Assembly: GCA_036897095.1 (NCBI GenBank)
Contig: JAYMSP010000984.1
Coordinates: 1 to 37,959, forward strand
Direction of reading: 5' to 3'
DNA from: Plantago elongata
Lineage: Eukaryota > Streptophyta > Magnoliopsida > Lamiales > Plantaginaceae
DNA length: 37,959 nucleotides
A program made the position numbers and the translations under genes. Under the pieces are notes generated by a model. The model was not told the DNA's origin and searched no databases. It saw only the letters and a list, made by a program, of their open reading frames with translations. This document shows positions 31,774-37,959 of the stretch, piece by piece (the stretch's first letter is position 1; each line of letters opens with the position of its first letter).

Positions 31774-34570
31774 CTATGGGACAGGTACATCCTTAATGCA
31801 CTGCATTGATTCTGGAACAAGGTTGTGACTGATTGGTTTGAGGCCTTTCTTCAACCAATGTTTAACAATGACCACTTCAAGAAACCTCACCTGCAAACAT
31901 TCTCTGTCAGAACTGGGATTGTTTTGGGAGGGGAATAGAAACAGAAAGGAAAATACTAAAGTTAAAGGTATGACTGTTACACAAGTTTTCACAGTTCATC
32001 TTCCTAAATATGCATTCATTAAAGTCCATGAATAGAAGGAATAACAGACACGGAAGCCAAGTCTCAACACTCAATTGCTCCAACTTTGCAAACGACAGTT
32101 AGCGAAATATGTGAGGGGTAATGCTACATTCAATGCCTACCCTAGCCTGACCCCGGAGTCAGGGGCCCTTAGCACAAAAGGGGTGCCAGTTTTCCTTGAC
32201 GAATACGAGCATATTGGAAACAAAAATTAATAGAGTAAATTTCATTATTCAGTATATATCCTTCTCTTGGTTTCTTTTCTCTTTTACATGGTTAAGATTT
32301 GGTATTCGTGAAGGCTTTGTGGTAAAGAATTGGATCATTACAATATATAAACTCTGGAACAACACCATGCGAAAATGAAAGGCTGAAAGAAGAGAGTGCA
32401 TAGATATTAGCACTATATTTCAATTTCATCCACATGCATGGAGATGTTGGTTTAGTATGCATTTAATCTAAATCTAACCCTCAAAACTCAAAAGTAATTC
32501 ACCAATCTAACTCGTGCCCTTCCTAGTTGAAAATGAATTTTCATGATCAACAAAAATAATTTATTGGAGTTGATTATAAGAAATAACTGAAGGCAAAGAG
32601 AGATAAACTTAGGTTTGGTAAATTAAAATGTAAATATCCTACCACCAAATGCAACTCGATCATGAAAAGGAAACCTGGAATATATTTTCAAGGAACCTAT
32701 CTAGTAAAATAAAATAAACTACTATTCCAATTGTGGTGTTAATAACTAGTCTATGGATCCTTATCCATCTCTTCAAATTTTAATACAAAACTCCAGATCG
32801 GAACCCACTCAACCAACAATTCAAATTTCTTGCTCCCCTAATTGTATCCGTGGTTTGCCCATGTTGATAATTATGAATGCTGAAGTTTTCCAATCATGTT
32901 GACATTGTAGCGTATATAATCATCATATACTTTTCATCCACTAAAGTGATTATTTTGACAATCAACAAAAAATTGCTTTTCGTGCAACAAGAGAAAGCCA
33001 AATTCCCTAGACATTTTTAATATTCACAGTGACCTGTGGTAACAACAACTTCGAATTTCCTTGCATGGCCATAAATCTACAGAGCATGCATCATTACCTC
33101 TTAATGCAGACGCATATCCTCACACGTACGTAGATGAGTGATGTAACAGTTCTATACTTCAATTTTTATAGACTTACATGGGTTACAGCTTAACTATATT
33201 GACACAATCATAAAAGTAACACCAATTAGATTTTTAAAAAAAAAACCTTTGGTCATAACCATGAGTATTTTATAGAGAAATTTATATGATATCCAATTTG
33301 AAGAAATTGAAGCTTTTAGGCCAAGGAAACGATAGAATAGTCACAACTCACTAACCTGTCTCACAATGAAAGGGTCCTCAGCAACACTCAGTGGCTCAGT
33401 TAGTATTGTAAAGAACCCATTTTTGTTTCCATAAGCGATATCTGTGAAGGGCCGGTCACCCACCTGTTGTTTATAACAAAAAGATACAGTTTCATAGCAT
33501 ATCCAATAACGGTTAAAAGAAAGAAAAAACTTAGGATGAACTGGATGTTATCTAACCATAATAAGTTTAGAGGATTCACAGCCAAAGTACTTTTCAATTT
33601 CTTCGGCAGTTCCGGCAGGCTTCTTAACTCCTAAATTTCAACCCAAGATGAATTAACGTTAGTAACAACTACCTACTTGTCTAAAATCTAAATAGTGATC
33701 CCATTGAATTGATTTAATCATATACTAATACAATGCCATGCACACTTTAAACCTAAAACTATCAAAAGCTCGTTACTGCATTAACACTTACTATGCCGTA
33801 TCACTTTAATTCCGATCGAATCCTCGAGAATTCTAGCTTTTCTACCATCATGGTCATACTCCAACAATCCTAAATATCAAATCAAGGGACCATAAGCAAA
33901 TATTCAAATCAACAACTCAACAAAAGAACACAGAAAAAACACATCAGAGAAGCATACTACCTGCAGAGTTACTGAAGACAGCCATATTATTGCCAAACAG
34001 AGATTTACACTGCTCCATAGTCGACCTAAGAGGAGGCCACAACCTCATCGAATAAGGCACAGTAATAGTATTGTCTTTATCAAACACCACACCTTCAAAG
34101 CCTCTATTTTTCAGCTCTACCCAATCAATGTGCCTTATATCCGGCACTGTAACGTGCGGCATCACCAGGTGCTTATTCCTAGTCAAAATTCCAACAGAGC
34201 CAGTGATGCCTTCGATGTTTATACTCTGTCCCACCGCAGCTCGGATATCTGTCCACCACATGTTCGACGAATTGCCCGGCCGAGTAGTAGGAGTCTCAGG
34301 AGCAGGTTTTACGAGCTCGGGTTTGTGTGACTCGGTAGAATTGTAAGAATCTTGGTTATCTTGAAATGGGTTTGGGGTTTTTGGGACATAGGGATGATTA
34401 GGCTTGTTTTCTTGGTCTTTGCTGCAACTGTAGGTGGCAATGGTGAGATTGTCTCTGCAGTGTGTTTTTAGGGGTTTGGTTAGATGGAGATGGCGATTAA
34501 CGAGATGTATAGGAACAGGATAATAGCAGCAAGTGTGCCATGAAGGTATCGATGAAGTAGTATACTGCAT
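31774..34570 (-). CDS. Phosphatidylglycerophosphate phosphatase, HAD family (Gep4/PGPP1-like), 5 exons
   Basis: Exons on the minus strand: 34570-33961, 33869-33792, 33630-33557, 33463-33356, 31890-31774. These join in frame to 328 aa. The enzyme dephosphorylates phosphatidylglycerophosphate to phosphatidylglycerol, needed for plastid thylakoid lipids and mitochondrial cardiolipin. The first about 100 residues are basic and S/T/P-rich, fitting an organelle transit peptide. The HAD nucleophile motif I is D164-K-D166-N-T168 (GVVFDKDNTIT). Motif II is the serine in AVFSNSAG (end of exon 1). The lysine motif lies in KKPAGT (about 232-237), and the metal-binding motif is GDRPFTD (256-262). All catalytic residues are intact. 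The last exon (VRFLEVVIVKHWLKKGLKP...) is separated by a 1.47-kb intron and was placed by its match to the remembered family C-terminus. The ATG used is the first in frame. Confidence 0.93.
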
Positions 34571-37500
34571 ATTTAATCAATTCAGCATTGATTGATATTT
34601 TAATGAAAATGCAAACGCAAATTGCAGCTGTACTCTTTGTCCCAAACTATTGGAAGGGACTTGTGGAAGCATTCAGATATTGGGTAGCTAAAATCCAAGA
34701 TATGGATGGACTCTATCTTGTTCTATTGGGCAGCATATTTGGGCTATGGGCCTGACATACAAGTATGGGTTTCAGTTTGAGTCCGGTTCGGGTCGATTTA
34801 GATCGAGTTGTCCCGATTTATGGTTTCTTTCTTGTTGAGTTCAGATTAGGGTGTTGTCCGGGTTTGTATATTGTTCGAATTTTGATACCCCCTGTCATTT
34901 CAGTTGGGATTAAGATGGTTTTCGCGTCTGAGTTGTATTCAGATTATAATACTCCATGTACTTTCATATTAGGTGATCTCAAGGTGATTGTGAATTTCTG
35001 TATTCCGTACACTATAAGTACTTTGTGTGTAAGGTTCATGATGGATCCGGTCCACATGAATTGGGTTTTCCTAAAAATGTGGTATCCGTTTCATATATTG
35101 CATGTAATTGACGGGTCAGGACCAAAAGCACAGAGGATAAGGAGTTAGGACCAAAAATACAAGTCTCTTCTATCACATAAAGAGGCATTGTTGGTATTAA
35201 GTGGTGAATCCTTAGCCGCTACTATTTGGGTGTGTCAGTGAGTGAATTTAATGTAACATAATAGCTTACAAATCATGTAAAAATGCATACTCAAGAAGCC
35301 TTGTTTGTCGCTAATAAGTGGTAAAAATCGCCCAATAAACCTTACTTATCCATAATTAAACTATAAATAGTCTGTGTCTCTGCGACCTTTACCAATTGTG
35401 CCAATTCCCTGCGGTTTCCTATAATTACTAGTACTGACATGTGGTGATGCCGCAATGTCTTAGATTTAAATGTGTAAATATATAACCATGCAAGTTGAAA
35501 AAAATATAAAAGATACGATGTCATTAATACAATGTCATAGTAATAAATTTTGGTGAAAACAAAAGGTCGACAATGTACAAAAATAGATTCTTCAACCACT
35601 TGACTTGTTCGACGGATCGGTGATGGATATAATTTTGAAGATGCAGTACTAATTAGTGAATGTTTGGTATATGAAGATGTTTATACTTCTTTTCACATAC
35701 GAAAATGTGAGATTCAGACAATGTGACAAGCCAAGGTCCTGAAAGGATCACTACCATTGTTGGTATTAAATCGATACCGATTCATAGAGGCACACATTGA
35801 CACCTTTATTTGATTATGACAATACAATTACATCTTTACTAGCATTTATGTAGATGTCTTCTGGATGCCTTGCCAAGTACAATTTAGTTAGCATCGTTTT
35901 CGGTATGAATGAATAAAAATATATTGGAAGTGCCCTCAAAACAGCTTCATCCATATCAATCTTACTTAGAGCATTGCAGCTGGATATATAAAAAATTAAC
36001 CAAAGTCGAGCACATGTAACATACAAAATATATAATATTTAATCAAAAGTTGAAGTATTGTAACCCTGCCTCAAACAGTATATGGCCCAATATTGTTCTT
36101 CATGCTCAAACACTTTCGCTCCAAGCCTCCAAGGATTGCTAGTTAGAACGTCTTTTGGCAACTCAAGTAGCTTCATAACAACTTCGGTCTTGTTTCAAAA
36201 TGTTAACAATTGATTTAATTTGTATATAGCAATGCGAAAAATTAAATATGGACAAAACTGCAAAGGAAATAATCTTGACGCCATAAGTTTATTAACCTAA
36301 TTAGTTGAATAAATTTGGAGCAGATAACCTGAAAATCATGATGGTATTAGTATCTTGCAGCTTAATCCGACATAATATTTGGTGAAGATTTAATTCGCCT
36401 TCTCTTCGATCGAACAAAACTCTTTGGCAACTTGATCATCTCCATCGTTGATTGCGGCCGAAAAAATAATAAAGCGGATTCAAATGGAGCCACATAATTT
36501 ATATAGGTTCATAGGATCACATATATGGTAATATTAATTTTATTTTAGACAAATATTGTGTGTATAATTGGTGTATAATTAAGTCAACATTAACATTAAT
36601 TACGGCCAACATTCAAAATAGTAACATAATCAATTTATCAAACATACAAATAATTTAAAATCAATCAAAATAAATACAGAACTATAACTTTCTATATTCA
36701 TTATCTTTTTTATTTTTTATATCACCGTTAATTAATATAAATACTATTAATTTCTTACCATATACATTAACCTCGACTATAAATGCGCATTTCCATATTT
36801 GCCGTGTTCTTATAATGTGAACACATTAAATTATAAATACCTGAAATTAATGTTCAAATAAGCTTCCGTCTGCGTAACATCTCTACTAAACCTTCCTTTT
36901 CAACTAATAAGTATTTCATATATACTTCACTTTTCATTTAATATTAGAGAAGACTTTCCATATTACAATTGTTAATTTCATTTTGTTTTTTCTTTATTAA
37001 CATATAAGGTTGAAAAAAAAAATTCAATCTAGCTCAAAGTTCTTTAGTTAGAATTGAGAATAGCAATTGTATTTGTATACTAGAAATGATGCATCGCGTT
37101 AAACGTTGTGTCAGTTCATTTTGTAAATATAATTGAATTTGGGTACGAAAAAACTCACATATTATGAGGCATTTCTGTCTTCAAGGTAAATGCAATTCTT
37201 TTTATACATTTGTATACACAAATTCATTTACAAAGTTGCAAAACTTTTAGTGTTACCAACTCATAAATAAAAGGGTATGTTCAATTTATTGGTAGGTAAA
37301 CTAGCTTATGCCAACTTAAATGAATAATTTATATGTAAATGTAGACCTTTTACTATTTCGTAGGTGTGGGTGTCTTTCATCATTTAGTAGTTTAATGAGT
37401 TATGCGAGATAATTATAATTGTAAATATATAATATTTAAAAAATAAAAACGAAATACAAATGCTTAAGTGTAAAAAATGAAACTCATAGGCACGAAATAC

Positions 37501-37858
37501 ATTTAATCTTGCTAATGGGTACAATACGCAAAAATTAAAAGTCCAAAACTACTCAAAAGCCATTGCAATCATCTAAACATTTCTAACTTGGTTTATTTGT
37601 TTGAATTCAATCAACAACCACAACGTTCACCCAGGCTGACCCAACCACACGGTTTCAATGAGTTTTCAAATCCTTTAGAAAATTATATTTCACCGCATAT
37701 GTAAAAACTCTGAAGAAGTGTTGCATGTGGTGTGAGTTTGGGAGCAGAGAAAAATTGAAATATTATTTCTTAGTAGCCAGTTATTAATTGTTGGAGAATT
37801 ATAAAAGAAGTCCCAAAAAATGTACAATAGAAAAATGACATTTTAACCAGTAAAATTA
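34571..37858. other. Intergenic DNA with unassigned relics
   Basis: It begins with the promoter side of the phosphatase gene. A 127-codon open frame at 34765-35148 has unremarkable, T-rich composition and no recognised domain, so it is not called as a gene. About 35814-36460 on the minus strand holds exon-like fragments (separate entry). From 36500 on the DNA is extremely AT-rich and no gene is seen. Confidence 0.45.
35814..36460 (-). pseudogene. Unassigned exon-like fragments, possibly a gene or LINE relic
   Basis: On the minus strand, about 36454-36389 encodes a short peptide starting MEMIKLPKSFVRSKRRR. About 36190-36040 encodes EVVMKLLELPKDVLTSNPWR followed by LGAKVFEHEEQYWAIYCLRQ, and about 36020-35817 encodes a segment containing DMDEAVLRALPIYFYSFIPK. 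The composition looks more protein-like than the surrounding DNA, but stops separate the pieces and no family is recognised with confidence. The last segment faintly recalls the region after the reverse-transcriptase core of plant LINEs. Alternatively these are exons of an unknown gene. Confidence 0.25.
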
Positions 37859-37959
37859 GGGGTGGGCGTCGGGCGAAAAATCTGGGACTTTGAAATTTCG
37901 GAAATGTAAATTCGGGATCGGGATAAAAATTTCACATCCCAATCCCGTCCCAAATAAAG
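37859..37959. mobile_element. Possible edge of a hAT-like element, cut by the window end
   Basis: Sequence composition changes abruptly at AGGGGTGGGCGTCGGGCG (from about 37858), after AT-rich DNA, followed by CGGGATCGGGAT and CCCAATCCCGTCCC. AGGGGTGGGC is a frequent start of plant hAT terminal repeats. The rest lies outside the window, so neither the other end nor the 8-bp duplication can be examined. Confidence 0.25.

Noticed and set aside
34765..35148. 127-codon open frame upstream of the Gep4-like gene
   Set aside because: T-rich DNA gives long hydrophobic frames by chance. There is no recognisable motif and no splice or promoter context.

Overview
This is nuclear DNA of a flowering plant. 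The genes have typical plant introns (GT..AG, AT-rich), the intergenic DNA is AT-rich and full of transposon debris, and every recognisable protein is of a plant family (pectin-precursor epimerase, LRR receptor kinase, CYP85-clan P450, F-box protein, Gep4-type phosphatase). The residues look eudicot, perhaps asterid, but I cannot name a species from the sequence alone.

Layout: 1-1076 is repetitive DNA that I cannot classify firmly. 1077-2060 (minus) is a broken DUF4283/zinc-knuckle retroelement gag-like ORF. 2734-4050 (+) is an intronless UDP-glucuronate 4-epimerase (GAE). 5882-10377 (+) is an eight-exon maspardin-like alpha/beta hydrolase. 10378-14934 is a 4.5-kb intergenic block with a LINE-like tail, short tandem repeats, an LTR-like promoter region and a Helitron-like terminus. 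14935-17362 (+) is a four-exon LRR receptor-like kinase whose catalytic motifs are degenerate. 18705-21532 (minus) is a five-exon IBA57-like folate-binding protein for Fe-S cluster assembly. 22278-23800 is a complete, small, non-autonomous LTR retrotransposon carrying an intact ORF derived from a HEL2/ZNF598-type RING E3 ligase. 24748-25914 (minus) is an F-box protein. 25915-28915 is intergenic, with a striking 38-bp hairpin. 28916-30519 (+) is a three-exon cytochrome P450 (CYP716/CYP718-like). 30690-31215 is a Harbinger-like MITE, followed by a 161-bp tandem duplication. 31774-34570 (minus) is a five-exon phosphatidylglycerophosphate phosphatase (Gep4/PGPP1-like). 34571-37959 is intergenic with faint gene or transposon relics and what may be the edge of a hAT-like element at the right end.

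The host genes are independent housekeeping, signalling or specialised-metabolism loci rather than an operon-like unit. From memory, GAE5, a maspardin-like hydrolase and an IBA57-like gene also lie close together on Arabidopsis chromosome 4, so part of the window is probably an ancestral syntenic block.

The most unusual object is the 1.5-kb LTR element. It has two 280-bp LTRs, a perfect 5-bp target duplication, a tRNA-iMet-like primer site and a purine-rich tract. In place of gag-pol it carries a 236-codon, intron-free piece of a ribosome-quality-control E3 ligase gene. One RING zinc ligand has been replaced, and a non-homologous tail is fused to the C-terminus.

Exon boundaries were placed by eye from splice consensus, reading-frame phase and remembered family sequences. 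All of them kept frame when summed, but none has been tested against transcripts.
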